Origin: Spirochaetia bacterium
Lineage (GTDB): Bacteria > Spirochaetota > Spirochaetia > Treponematales > Breznakiellaceae
Assembly: GCA_026002045.1 (NCBI GenBank)
Contig: BOAV01000009.1
Span: 1 to 42,333 of the forward strand
Reading direction: 5' to 3'
Length of the DNA: 42,333 nucleotides
Part shown: in pieces, positions 30,566 through 39,564 of the stretch
Numbering within the stretch: position 1 is the first letter of the stretch
How the letters are laid out: the number at the start of each line of letters is the position of its first letter
The notes under the pieces: model-generated
What the model was told of the DNA's origin: nothing
Databases searched by the model: none
The model's input: only the letters and a program-made list of their open reading frames with translations
Program-made: the position numbers and the translations under genes

Positions 30566-31579
30566 ATGTTAACAGTGCAGAACGTAACCAAAACCTACGG
30601 CTCCAGGAAGGCGGTGGATGACATCAGCTTTACCCTGGGGGATCACGGGATTCTGGGCTTCCTCGGTCCCAATGGGGCGGGAAAGTCCACCACCATGAAC
30701 ATCATCGCCGGGTATACCTCCTCCGCCTCGGGAACGGTGACGGTAAACGGCCATGAGATTCTGGACGACCCCATCGGGGCCAAAAAGAACGTGGGCTACC
30801 TTCCCGAACGCCCCCCCCTCTACCCGGACATGACGGCAAGGGCCTACCTTTCTTTCATGTTTGACCTTAAAAAGATCGGCCTTCCCAAAAAGGCCCACGT
30901 TGAGGAGATCTGCGGCGCGGTGGGGCTTGGCCCGGTACAGGACCGGATCATCAAGAACCTGTCCAAGGGCTACCAGCAGCGGGTGGGGCTGGCCCAGGCC
31001 ATGCTGGGTAATCCCGGCCTCCTCATCCTTGATGAACCCACCGTGGGTCTCGACCCGGTGCAGATCCTGGAAATACGGAGCCTTATCCGGGAACTGGGGA
31101 AAAAATCCGCGGTGATCTTTTCTTCCCATATATTACAGGAAGTCCAGGCCGTGGCGGACCGGATCATCGTGATCAACAAGGGGGTCCTTATCGCCGACGA
31201 CACCCTGGAAAATCTGTCCCATGCGGCGGGGAACGACAACCGGCTGCTCCTTACGGTGGATGGTTCCCCCGACGGGGACGCGGAATCGCTGCTGCAGCTC
31301 TTCCGGACAATACCGGGCCTGAAATCCGCAGAACTTCTGGGGAACAACGCCGAAGAGGCGGCGGCCTTCGATTTTACCCTGGAAAGCGAGGGCGGGCAGG
31401 ATATCAGGCGGGAACTTTTCCGCCGCCTTGCGGAAAAGGGCCGGCCCATTCTGTCTCTGCGGAAAAGCGGGATGTCCCTGGAGGACGCCTTTATCAGAAT
31501 TACCGCCGGCGATAACGCCGCCCTCTCGGCCCTTGCGGGTGCGAATGCGGAATCAGGCGAAAAGGAAGGTGACGAATAA
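30566..31579 (+). CDS. ABC transporter ATP-binding protein (GldA-like)
   Basis: 337 residues. Walker A is GPNGAGKST (about 36-44), the signature is LSKGYQQRVGLAQAM, Walker B is LLILDEPTVGLDP, and the H-loop is FSSHIL. A C-terminal extension (about 220-337) follows, as in GldA/CcmA-type exporters. The start at MLTVQNVTKTYGS matches the family; an upstream extension would read repeat DNA. It overlaps the membrane gene at TAATG. With the next three genes it forms the GldA-GldF-GldG-DUF4340 arrangement known in Bacteroidetes gliding loci and common in spirochaetes, with unclear substrate. Confidence 0.92.
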   Translation: MLTVQNVTKTYGSRKAVDDISFTLGDHGILGFLGPNGAGKSTTMNIIAGYTSSASGTVTVNGHEILDDPIGAKKNVGYLPERPPLYPDMTARAYLSFMFDLKKIGLPKKAHVEEICGAVGLGPVQDRIIKNLSKGYQQRVGLAQAMLGNPGLLILDEPTVGLDPVQILEIRSLIRELGKKSAVIFSSHILQEVQAVADRIIVINKGVLIADDTLENLSHAAGNDNRLLLTVDGSPDGDAESLLQLFRTIPGLKSAELLGNNAEEAAAFDFTLESEGGQDIRRELFRRLAEKGRPILSLRKSGMSLEDAFIRITAGDNAALSALAGANAESGEKEGDE

Positions 31580-32283
31580 TGGCCGCGATTATCAGACGGG
31601 AACTTGCCGCCTATTTTGCTTCACCCATAGGGTATGTGTACCTGGGGGTGTTTTATTTTTTTTCAGGATACTTTTTCTTTGGGGGAGTATTGCTCAGCAA
31701 CAGTACGGTGATGACCCCGGTGTTTCAGACACTGATAACCATCGTCATGTTTCTTACCCCGGTGCTGACCATGCGGCTCATGTCCGAGGACCGGCGGCAC
31801 AAGACAGATCAGGCGCTGCTCACCGCCCCCATCACTTTAGGGGCCATTGCGGGGGGTAAATTCCTCGCCGCCGCCCTGGTGTATACCGCGGGAATTTCAG
31901 TTACCCTGGCCTATGCCCTGGTGCTTAGCTTTTTTGGTTCCGTGAACTGGGCCATGGTTTGGGGAAGCTATATCGGCATCCTTCTTTTGGGTTTTGCGTT
32001 CATCTCTATAGGACAGTTTATTTCGTCCCTTACGGAGAATCAGGCCATCGCCGCCATCGGCAGTTTTGCGGCGGTGCTGGCCTGCTTCCTCCTTGACGCC
32101 CTGCAGTCGATCGTCCCCTACCCCTGGCTTGCAACGGCCCTCCGGGGAATTTCATTTACCAGAAGATACACCCCCATTACCAATGGCATTCTGGGAATTT
32201 CAAATCTGTTTTTCTTCATCAGCGTCTGCGGAATATTCCTGTTCCTTACTACCAGGTCGCTTGAAAAAAGAAGGTGGAGTTAG
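31579..32283 (+). CDS. ABC transporter membrane subunit (GldF-like, ABC-2 type)
   Basis: 234 residues with six predicted membrane helices, starting with the conserved AAIIRRELAAYFASPIGYVYLGVFYFFSGYF. The segment MFLTPVLTMRLMSEDRRHKTDQALLTAP is the GldF/NosY-family cytoplasmic motif. The start codon overlaps the ATPase stop by one base. It forms the channel of the exporter with the upstream ATPase. Confidence 0.92.
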   Translation: MAAIIRRELAAYFASPIGYVYLGVFYFFSGYFFFGGVLLSNSTVMTPVFQTLITIVMFLTPVLTMRLMSEDRRHKTDQALLTAPITLGAIAGGKFLAAALVYTAGISVTLAYALVLSFFGSVNWAMVWGSYIGILLLGFAFISIGQFISSLTENQAIAAIGSFAAVLACFLLDALQSIVPYPWLATALRGISFTRRYTPITNGILGISNLFFFISVCGIFLFLTTRSLEKRRWS

Positions 32284-32285
32284 CA

Positions 32286-33758
32286 ATGACCTTTAAAATG
32301 CCGGGTAATCCCTTCAAGAACCGGAACGTCCGTTACGGGATCGTTTCCGTGATCATCACCATAACGGTGATCCTCTTTATCGTGCTTTTGAATGCGGCCC
32401 TTGGCGCCCTGTTCAACAAGTATCCCCTGGATATCGATCTTACCGAGGACCGGATCTTTGAGGTCTCCGAGGACACAAAAAAGTTTCTTGCCTCCCTGGA
32501 AGATGATATCAATATTTATGTGTTTAATACGGAAGACCGCTTTATTGCCAGCAGTCCTGTTGAATATTTTATTCAGGCCAATGAGGTGATCAATAAATAC
32601 CGGCAGCTTTCCCCCCGGGTAAAACTGCAATACATCGATCTGGTCCGCAATCCCGATTTTAACGCCCGCTATCCCGATGTAACGATCAATGTGAATGATA
32701 TACTTATCACCGCGGGGGGAAAAACAAAGGTCGTTTCCCCGATGGATCTTTTTAACATCCGATCTTCCTATTACGGATCTTATGTGGCGTCCTCCAAAGC
32801 GGAGCAGACCATGACCTCAGCATTACTGAATATTGTCAGCACCAGGAAAACCCTTGTGTCGGTGATAACCGGTCATGGGGAAAAGGATGCGGATATTGCG
32901 GGTTTTCTTGAACTGTTGAGCCTGAATACCTGGGACACGGTAACGCAGAATCTTCTTACCGAAGAAATAGCCTCCGACGCTTCCCTGCTGATCCTTGCTT
33001 CGCCGGACCGGGATCTTTCCTTTGAGGAATTGCAGAAAATCGACGCCTTCCTTGCGGGGGGAAATAACCGGATCCTTTTCTGCCTTTCCGATATAAGGCA
33101 GCCGGTGTTGCCGAACCTTAAGGCCTTCCTCGCCGAATGGGGGCTTGAGGCGGAGCAGGGAACGGTGTTTGAAACCAATTCCGCAAGAACAATAAATGAT
33201 CCCTTCATCGCCTTTGCGGATTACGCCGAGGAAAACTATTCAAAAAATGCGGCCCAACAGGGGCTCTTTCCCGTGGTGCCCCAATCCCGGCCGCTGAAAC
33301 TGCTCTTTGAGGCGCAGCGTTACCGGACCGTAAAAGCCCTGATCAGTTCTTCCTCAACTTCCGGCATTCGTCCCGTGGAGCTTCCCGACGGCTGGACCGT
33401 GGACCCTTCCGCCTTAAACGGCAATGCGCCCCTCCTGGCCCTGAGCAGCCAGTCCCGCCAGGATATCAACAGGGATATGGTAAACACCCATGTGCTCCTC
33501 TGCGGTTCCTGGCTGGCCCTGCATCAGTCGATTCTGGGAAATCCCAACTTCGCCAATTCGGCCTATTTTCTGGAACTGCTGGGCAGGCTGGCGGCAAAAG
33601 AAGACCAGATTTATATTCAGGATAAAACCCTGGGCTTTACAGAATTGAGCGCCGACGGGGTTCAGAAAATGATAATAGGACTGGTGTTCGCAGTATTACT
33701 GCCATTGGGAGTATTTGGCGCAGGTATCGCCGTCTGGCTCCGCCGCCGTCACAAGTAG
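32286..33758 (+). CDS. GldG-like ABC transporter auxiliary protein
   Basis: 490 residues from the ATG at 32286, with a GGTGGAG site upstream; a GTG four codons earlier is the alternative. One membrane helix near the N-terminus (about 15-42) precedes a large extracytoplasmic domain of the ABC_transp_aux/GldG type (DIDLTEDRIFEVSEDTKKFLASL is the hallmark). A second helix (about 465-485) and a basic RRRHK tail end the protein. It presumably acts with the preceding exporter outside the membrane. Confidence 0.88.
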   Translation: MTFKMPGNPFKNRNVRYGIVSVIITITVILFIVLLNAALGALFNKYPLDIDLTEDRIFEVSEDTKKFLASLEDDINIYVFNTEDRFIASSPVEYFIQANEVINKYRQLSPRVKLQYIDLVRNPDFNARYPDVTINVNDILITAGGKTKVVSPMDLFNIRSSYYGSYVASSKAEQTMTSALLNIVSTRKTLVSVITGHGEKDADIAGFLELLSLNTWDTVTQNLLTEEIASDASLLILASPDRDLSFEELQKIDAFLAGGNNRILFCLSDIRQPVLPNLKAFLAEWGLEAEQGTVFETNSARTINDPFIAFADYAEENYSKNAAQQGLFPVVPQSRPLKLLFEAQRYRTVKALISSSSTSGIRPVELPDGWTVDPSALNGNAPLLALSSQSRQDINRDMVNTHVLLCGSWLALHQSILGNPNFANSAYFLELLGRLAAKEDQIYIQDKTLGFTELSADGVQKMIIGLVFAVLLPLGVFGAGIAVWLRRRHK

Positions 33759-33769
33759 GGGAATGAATC

Positions 33770-35203
33770 GTGGCAAAAAAAATAATTTTTATCGCCGTAA
33801 TGCTGCTGCTTCTCGCCTCCCTGGGCCTTGTCCTTACCGTTTTGAACCGGCCCGATTCAAAATCAGCCGCCGACCCAGTTCAGAGCGAACAGGAATATAT
33901 TATCGATCTTCAGGGAGACGAATATCAGGGGCTTGCCTCGGTAACCATTAAAAACAGTACCGGTGAATATACGGTTATCTCCGGCAGCCCGCCGTCAATT
34001 CCGGGTTATGAGGATTACCCCATAGATACCTATGCCCTCTATCGGATTGTGAATACTTCGGCCGGCCTTCTTTCCCGGGGCCTTGTGACCGACGAGGAGA
34101 CCAGCCTTGCCCCCTTCGGTCTTGATGTTCCCCGCGCAGAAATTCGCGTAAAGCCTGTCCGGGGTGATGAACTTGTGTTGTATATCGGGAATCCTGTTCC
34201 CGATGGGATCAACGCATATGTGAAAAAAGAGAATAGCCCCGCGGTGTACCTTGCGGGCCAGGGGGAGACGGAAACCTACCTCAAGGGGATCTTTGATTTT
34301 ATTGATACAGAAATTAGCCCCCCCGCCGCAGATGACGGCGGCGGCGGTTTCACCTTTGACCGGATCATTCTGGGGGGCGCCGTTCGTCAAGGTGAAGAGG
34401 TAAATATCTTTGTAAATGAAAATGATGAAAGCAATCCCCCCGGCATGCGGGGAAATCCCATCCGTATCAGCGGACCCGTGGATGCAAGGTTTAACATGGA
34501 CCGGGGCTATCCCATAATCCAGTCCATCTTCGGTCTCCGCGCGTCCCGTGTTGCGGCAAAAATTGACAGTAACAGTGATCTTGCAAAATGGCGCCTTGAT
34601 AAACCCTGGTCCACAGCATCGGTTAGCGGGACCGTGGGGCAGGGCCTGGGGGGCTTTGCGCTCCGTGTTTCAAAGCCCGATGCCGCAGGCAAGGTGTATA
34701 TTCAGCGGGAAGGCGTGGACCTGGTCTACGAGATGGAAGCATCACAGCTTCCCTGGCTGGAAACTTCCTGGTTTAATCTGATGGACCGGCTTATCATCTT
34801 TCCCTTTATCGATCTGCTTTCTTCCGTGGAAGTACGGAGCCCCGCGCGAACCGTGTCCTTTTCCCTTTCAGGGGAGGGTGATGATCTCAAAATAAAAGCC
34901 CTGAACATCGACATTGATACGGCGAATTTTCGTGTTTACTATCAGACCCTGCTGTCTGCCGCGTATGACGAAGTCAGCGCCGAAAAACCCGCCCCCGGCG
35001 CAAAGCCCGTTCTGGAAATCATCTACCATTACCGAGACGGCAAGGCAGCGGACACCGTTTCTTTTTATTCAACCGCTTCCCGCTGGGTGCTTACCAGTTT
35101 CAACGGCGGCCGCCCCTTCTACACCTTCGCTGCCTACGTGGACAAGGTTCTCGGCGATCTGGATCAGATACTGGCGGGTAAACGGGTACAGTCGTATTTA
35201 TAG
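33770..35203 (+). CDS. DUF4340-domain protein
   Basis: 477 residues starting at GTG, with AGGGGA seven bases before it. One N-terminal membrane anchor (about 3-24) is followed by a periplasmic region with repeated beta-rich DUF4340 modules (for example TSLAPFGLDVPRAEIRVKPV and LVLYIGNPVPDG). It is the usual fourth member of GldA/F/G operons. The function is unknown, probably a periplasmic partner of the exporter. Its last 14 codons recur, diverged, at 38632-38673. Confidence 0.85.
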   Translation: MAKKIIFIAVMLLLLASLGLVLTVLNRPDSKSAADPVQSEQEYIIDLQGDEYQGLASVTIKNSTGEYTVISGSPPSIPGYEDYPIDTYALYRIVNTSAGLLSRGLVTDEETSLAPFGLDVPRAEIRVKPVRGDELVLYIGNPVPDGINAYVKKENSPAVYLAGQGETETYLKGIFDFIDTEISPPAADDGGGGFTFDRIILGGAVRQGEEVNIFVNENDESNPPGMRGNPIRISGPVDARFNMDRGYPIIQSIFGLRASRVAAKIDSNSDLAKWRLDKPWSTASVSGTVGQGLGGFALRVSKPDAAGKVYIQREGVDLVYEMEASQLPWLETSWFNLMDRLIIFPFIDLLSSVEVRSPARTVSFSLSGEGDDLKIKALNIDIDTANFRVYYQTLLSAAYDEVSAEKPAPGAKPVLEIIYHYRDGKAADTVSFYSTASRWVLTSFNGGRPFYTFAAYVDKVLGDLDQILAGKRVQSYL

Positions 35204-35263
35204 CAATATTGCTGTTAGGTTAGGCCCATCATGATATCCATCACTGATTTTTATGCAAAAAGT

Positions 35264-36097
35264 TTATTCTTTTACGCCATAAAGCATAACGCTTTGCACA
35301 ATATATTTCTGCAGGAAGACAAATAAAATCAGCATGGGCAAAAGTCCAAGCATGGCAATAGCAAGGCGGGGTCCCAAATAACGGGATGTTTCGCTCACAT
35401 TAAACATTGCAAGTCCAACGGATATCATCTGATTTGAAGCCTTATTAATAACAACCAAGGGCCATACAAAACTGTTCCACTGCTGCACCACCTGAAATAT
35501 GATAAGGGTGGCGATGATGGGCCCACAAAGGGGAACAATAATACGAAGAAATATGCGGATCTCCGGAGCGCCGTCAATCAGGGCCGCCTCCCTTAAGGAA
35601 TCAGGAATAGCGTCCACAAATTGTTTTGCAAGGAAAATCCCATAAGGCCAGGCAAGAGAACCAAAGATCAGAGGCCACCACGTATCAAGCATTCCCCAAG
35701 TCTTATACTGTAAAAACAGCGGAAGCATCCTTGACTCAAAAGGGATCATCATTACGGCAAGGATAAACATAAACCAGAACCGTTTAAAGGCAAATTTTCC
35801 TTTTGCAAAGGCATACGCGCATGAAAGGGAACTTATCACCGAAATAAAGGTATAAATCGTGGTAACGATAAGGGTATTTACATAAAGCTGGCCTATAGGA
35901 ACCGCTTGGGCAGCCATTTGATAATTGAACAGTGATGGCCTCTTGGGATAAAACCTGGGCGGATCGGGCACGGTTAACACCACATCACGATCAAAACTCA
36001 TGATGATGGTCCAATAAATCGGTAAAAGCACCAAAAGAAGCAGCACCGTAAGGATCAGCAGGATAAAAATTGTTGTTATGGAAATTCTTTTCTTCAC
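35264..36097 (-). CDS. Carbohydrate ABC transporter permease, MalG-like (CUT1)
   Basis: 277 residues starting at GTG (AGGGGA upstream), with six membrane helices. The first is ILLILTVLLLLVLLPIYWTII. The EAA loop is SLREAALIDGAPEIRIFLRIIVPL (about 187-210), and MLYGVKE is the ending. It is the third gene of a binding-protein/permease/permease operon. Its 3' end faces the DUF4340 gene across 60 bases in which I see no clear terminator. Confidence 0.9.
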   Translation of the reverse strand: MKKRISITTIFILLILTVLLLLVLLPIYWTIIMSFDRDVVLTVPDPPRFYPKRPSLFNYQMAAQAVPIGQLYVNTLIVTTIYTFISVISSLSCAYAFAKGKFAFKRFWFMFILAVMMIPFESRMLPLFLQYKTWGMLDTWWPLIFGSLAWPYGIFLAKQFVDAIPDSLREAALIDGAPEIRIFLRIIVPLCGPIIATLIIFQVVQQWNSFVWPLVVINKASNQMISVGLAMFNVSETSRYLGPRLAIAMLGLLPMLILFVFLQKYIVQSVMLYGVKE

Positions 36098-36111
36098 ATT
36101 AGTCCCCTGCT

Positions 36112-37011
36112 CTAAATAAATTTGGTAACTTTCAGATTGATACAGGTTATGGTAAGAACAATAGCAAACAAAATTATTGATCCCGCACAGGCTATGCCAT
36201 AAGCAGGATTTTCAAAACTGTACTGAAAAATATACATAAGAATGGTCTGGAGTGAACCACCGGGTCTGCCCGCAGCTGAATTCAATGACAAAACGAAGAG
36301 ATCGGTAAAACGATTAAAGCCGTGAATAATGGTTGTTATAAAGAGAAAAACGAAGGTACTCCGCATAAGGGGTATGGTAATGTGAATCCATGACTTTACC
36401 CCCCCGGCGCCGTCAACCAGAGCGGCTTCGTAAATTTCCGGGCCTATCCCCTGAAGGCTTGCAAGACAAATCAACATATTGTACCCCATGGCAGACCACA
36501 TGGAAATGATACTGGCACCTATTTTTGCAAGCCGGGGACTGGAAAGCCATGCTATTTCAATATGCCGCCCCGCAATATAACTGATTACAGTATTCAAAAA
36601 ACCCTTATCAATCTGCAATATATATTGAAAAATAAGGACTATGCTTACACTGGTCATAATATTCGGCAAATAAAAACCACTGCGGAACAGGGTCTGCGTT
36701 TTTTCACCGGGTAGTCCATTGATAACTGATGCAAGTATAAAACCTATAGGGATATTAAACAGACTCAATACAATAAGATAAAGGGTATTATAAATAGCTG
36801 TCTTGAAACCCGTATTAGTCAGTATTGTACGGAAATTATTCAATCCGACAAATTTTTCGTTAAACCCGATAACACTGACCTCATAAGTACTGTACTTAAA
36901 GGCCTGCAGCGTGGGTACGTATGTCAATACCAGAAGACATACCAGTGTAGGCAATATGAAAACATACCACTTCAACTGTCCGGACACACGCAGCAGTTTT
37001 GCCTTGTTCAT
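36112..37011 (-). CDS. Carbohydrate ABC transporter permease, MalF-like (CUT1)
   Basis: 299 residues, six membrane helices, beginning WYVFILPTLVCLLVLTYVP. The EAA loop is EIYEAALVDGAGGVKSWIHITIPL (about 191-214). The ATG lies two bases after the binding-protein stop and the stop lies 14 bases before the MalG-like gene, so translation is probably coupled. The operon carries no ATPase. Confidence 0.9.
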   Translation of the reverse strand: MNKAKLLRVSGQLKWYVFILPTLVCLLVLTYVPTLQAFKYSTYEVSVIGFNEKFVGLNNFRTILTNTGFKTAIYNTLYLIVLSLFNIPIGFILASVINGLPGEKTQTLFRSGFYLPNIMTSVSIVLIFQYILQIDKGFLNTVISYIAGRHIEIAWLSSPRLAKIGASIISMWSAMGYNMLICLASLQGIGPEIYEAALVDGAGGVKSWIHITIPLMRSTFVFLFITTIIHGFNRFTDLFVLSLNSAAGRPGGSLQTILMYIFQYSFENPAYGIACAGSIILFAIVLTITCINLKVTKFI

Positions 37012-37013
37012 AC

Positions 37014-38381
37014 TTATCTGACCTGCTCGATAAATTCAGCCTGGGTTTGTTTTGCCGCCTGTTCGGGTGTAATGCTTCCGGACCACATTGCGGTAAGGGT
37101 CTTGTTAAGAATAGCCAAGCCTGCCCCTATATTAGTGTTAAGATACACTGAAGTGTTGGGAGAAAAACCCTTGGGGTACTTATCCAGCATATTGGAAAGG
37201 GTAGCGGCATAGGTATTATTCCTGGAGATTGCGGCTAATGCAGCCTTGTTGTTCGGAACCTGTCCACGGCGGACTTTCCAGTCGGCAATGCCGGGATCGG
37301 TAATAAACCACTTGAGGAAAGCCCAGGAATCTTCTTTGCTAATGGCATTTCTCGCAATGGCGACATTATTGTCGCCCACATAGGGGGACCAGCCTTCACG
37401 GCCATTCTCAAGCTTGGGCGGGTATGAAAAACCATAACGATCCTCAAGACCTACAGCCTTGAATGTTTCGTATTTGAAAGGAACATCCCCGTCAATAAAC
37501 ATTGCTACATCGTTATCCTCAGTACCGAAGTTTTCTATACCCCGGTCTTCCAGAAAACTCCTGGGGCAATACTTAGCCAGTTCATTGACAAACCTGAAGG
37601 CTTCGATGGCTGCAGGGGTGTCATAGTAGAACTTGGTATCACTCTTTTTGTCCGCATACTCAACAATTTGTATATCCTTGGACATGATATAAGACAGATG
37701 GGCGCGGTAAATGGAATTCTGACTCGCACGGATATAAAAGCCATAGGTATTTTTTCCGGTAACGGGATCTTTACCGGTTAATTTTTTGGCTAATTCCAGC
37801 AGCTTTTCCTGGGTAAGATTCTCATCCGGATAAGAAACGCCGTAATCATCAAATATTTTTTTATCATACACCAGCAAATTTGCATCCAAATTGAGCACAA
37901 AACCGGTAAGGGCGAAACTTTTAAAATTATCCGGGTCCGCTTTTCTCATGGCATAGGGAACAAACAATTCAGCCTCTGCCTTCTTCTTAAATTCAGGATC
38001 CGCGTCAAGAATGGGCTGGAGATCAAGTACAATATCGGTTGTTGCGGCTCCCTGCAGCATAATATCAACCAGATTACTGGCAGCTGCGGTTTGCAGCTTC
38101 GTAGTTAGGCCGTCCCAAGGGGCGGCGGTAATATCGATATCGAATTCAGGAAAGGCTTCTTCTGCCATTTTCTGAACCTCGTCATAGCCAGGAATAATCT
38201 TACCGGAAACCGGATCTATGGTGGAATGCTCGGTGCTCAAATTCGGACCGACAATACGCATGGGACGCTTTTGAACCGCTGCCCCCCCGGACGATGATTT
38301 CTTGTTGCATCCTGACAGCGCCAGAATAAGCGCAAGGCAACATAAGACCGCCGGGACTAATTTTTTCCCTGTAATTTTCAT
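37014..38381 (-). CDS. Sugar-binding lipoprotein of a CUT1 ABC importer
   Basis: 455 residues. The lipoprotein signal peptide (1-25) ends in the lipobox ALSGC, followed by a Lys/Ser/Gly tether. Family 1 binding-protein segments include EEAFPEFDIDITAAPWDGLTTKLQTAAASN and the C-terminal MWSGSITPEQAAKQTQAEFIEQV. GGAGG precedes the ATG, and a good promoter lies at 38426-38454. The ligand is unknown; no glycosidase or catabolic gene accompanies this importer. Confidence 0.92.
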   Translation of the reverse strand: MKITGKKLVPAVLCCLALILALSGCNKKSSSGGAAVQKRPMRIVGPNLSTEHSTIDPVSGKIIPGYDEVQKMAEEAFPEFDIDITAAPWDGLTTKLQTAAASNLVDIMLQGAATTDIVLDLQPILDADPEFKKKAEAELFVPYAMRKADPDNFKSFALTGFVLNLDANLLVYDKKIFDDYGVSYPDENLTQEKLLELAKKLTGKDPVTGKNTYGFYIRASQNSIYRAHLSYIMSKDIQIVEYADKKSDTKFYYDTPAAIEAFRFVNELAKYCPRSFLEDRGIENFGTEDNDVAMFIDGDVPFKYETFKAVGLEDRYGFSYPPKLENGREGWSPYVGDNNVAIARNAISKEDSWAFLKWFITDPGIADWKVRRGQVPNNKAALAAISRNNTYAATLSNMLDKYPKGFSPNTSVYLNTNIGAGLAILNKTLTAMWSGSITPEQAAKQTQAEFIEQVR

Positions 38382-38425
38382 TGTTTCCTCCTGTTAAAAA
38401 TTAGAATAGCATACTAATTTTTTAC

Positions 38426-38454
38426 AGCATAGTTATAAATAAAATAATTGTCAA
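38426..38454 (-). promoter_or_regulatory. Sigma-70-type promoter of the 35264-38381 importer operon
   Basis: On the minus strand TTGACA (complement of 38449-38454) is followed after 17 bases by TATGCT (38426-38431). The start codon is about 45 bases downstream with a GGAGG site. Confidence 0.65.
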
Positions 38455-38524
38455 GTCAAAATGTCCTAAATGTTGAAAAAGTTTGATAATGTCTCCCTTG
38501 GTAGAATACCAGCAGGGGGACAAG

Positions 38525-38626
38525 ATGGCCGGGAAAATACCGGCGGGGAAAAAAGAATTGCTCCGGAGAAAAATCATGGAAATGATAACACAAGGCCAGC
38601 TCACCCTAAAGAAAGGGTCACAATAA
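38525..38626 (+). pseudogene. Possible helix-turn-helix/transposase N-terminal remnant
   Basis: A 33-codon frame starting at an ATG with GGGGG upstream encodes a basic stretch and then RRKIMEMITQGQLTLKKGSQ before a stop. This resembles the first helix-turn-helix of some insertion-sequence transposases (EGKLTLKEAA-type), broken just where the helix should continue. It lies in a gene-poor, decayed interval, so I read it as a relic. The call rests on one short motif. Confidence 0.35.
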
Positions 38627-38631
38627 CTGAA

Positions 38632-38673
38632 AATCAGTTACCGGCAGGCAAACGGGTGCTGTCGTATTTATAG
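38632..38673 (+). repeat. Diverged copy of the 3' end of the DUF4340 gene
   Basis: Fourteen codons ending QLPAGKRVLSYL-stop match the DUF4340 gene tail (QILAGKRVQSYL-stop, 35162-35203) at about 34 of 42 bases. Both are followed by GCA-type bases. The opposite strand of this copy also forms the tail of the ParA-like pseudogene frame. It may be a leftover of a paralogue or a small repeat. Confidence 0.55.
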
Positions 38674-39439
38674 CAGTCGGCATAATCATACTTATTGATA
38701 TAACGTCCGCTTGCATCCTTCTCAAGCATCATGGCGTATACATTCCCCCCGGGGATATTGAGCCCGTATTTCTGGTTATAGGCCAGCGCCTCAATGACAT
38801 CAATAAAGGATGCGGAACATACATATACGGAATGGCCCTGGCGGAGCGGGTGAAATGGTAGACCACCCGGTGGGCAATGTGGCACTCCGCCACTTTGCTG
38901 TCCTGGGATATGGTGAAAATCCGGTAGTTGAGTTTGCCGAGCTCCTTGTGGAATTCCCTATGACGCACGAAGGAGAGGTTCATCATGTTGACCACGATTT
39001 TGTTGTTAATAATTTGGCGGCGATGGGCTTTCTCGATTTTAGCAAGCTCATAGGTGAAGGTTTCAATGCCGTCGATACTAAAAAACTCCGGGGTAAGGGG
39101 GTTGATGACTTCGTCCACCTCGGCGAGGACGGCCCGCTCCAGTTGGGAAAAAGAGGGGGAACAGTCGTAGATGGCAACCTTAAACCCGAGTTTGGCAAGG
39201 TCCTCGTTGAGGAATTCAAAGGCCTTGGGATTTTGGATAAGCTCGGTTTCGGACCATTTTTTGAGGCCGCCGCCGATGGCGATGACCGGAAGGAAGAAGA
39301 GATTGGGGACGATTTTGCGGATTACATCAGCGACTTGGGCTGTTCCACCGAGGACATGGGCGATGGCATCCGCCACATTCCCGGAGATGGAGGTTTTTCC
39401 CACACCGCCTTTCTGGATATAAAAGCAGAGCTTTTTCAT
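38634..39439 (-). pseudogene. ParA/Soj-family partition ATPase, degraded
   Basis: From the ATG at 39439 the frame starts with the Walker A region QKGGVGKTSISGNVADAI, then jumps to VIRKIVPNLFFLPVIAIGGG. About 30 residues that should hold the DxDPQGN motif are missing, so an internal deletion is likely. VAIYDCSPSFSQLERAVL and INPLTPEFFSIDGIETF are family segments. After ARAIPY (near 38830) this frame becomes meaningless and stops at 38729. A neighbouring frame continues sensibly (SFIDVIEALAYNQKYG...) to 38634, indicating a frameshift. No ParB gene is present. It is probably a relic of a plasmid or integrated element. Confidence 0.7.
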
Positions 39440-39564
39440 AAGTATAACACGGGTTAGGATTTTTGTCCAATATTTTTGAAGGAAAACTTCCCCTGTCTGC
39501 ACCACAACACCAACCGTCCCATAGGCAAAACCCTTTTTGGGTCGTATACTTATCAAAGGAATAT

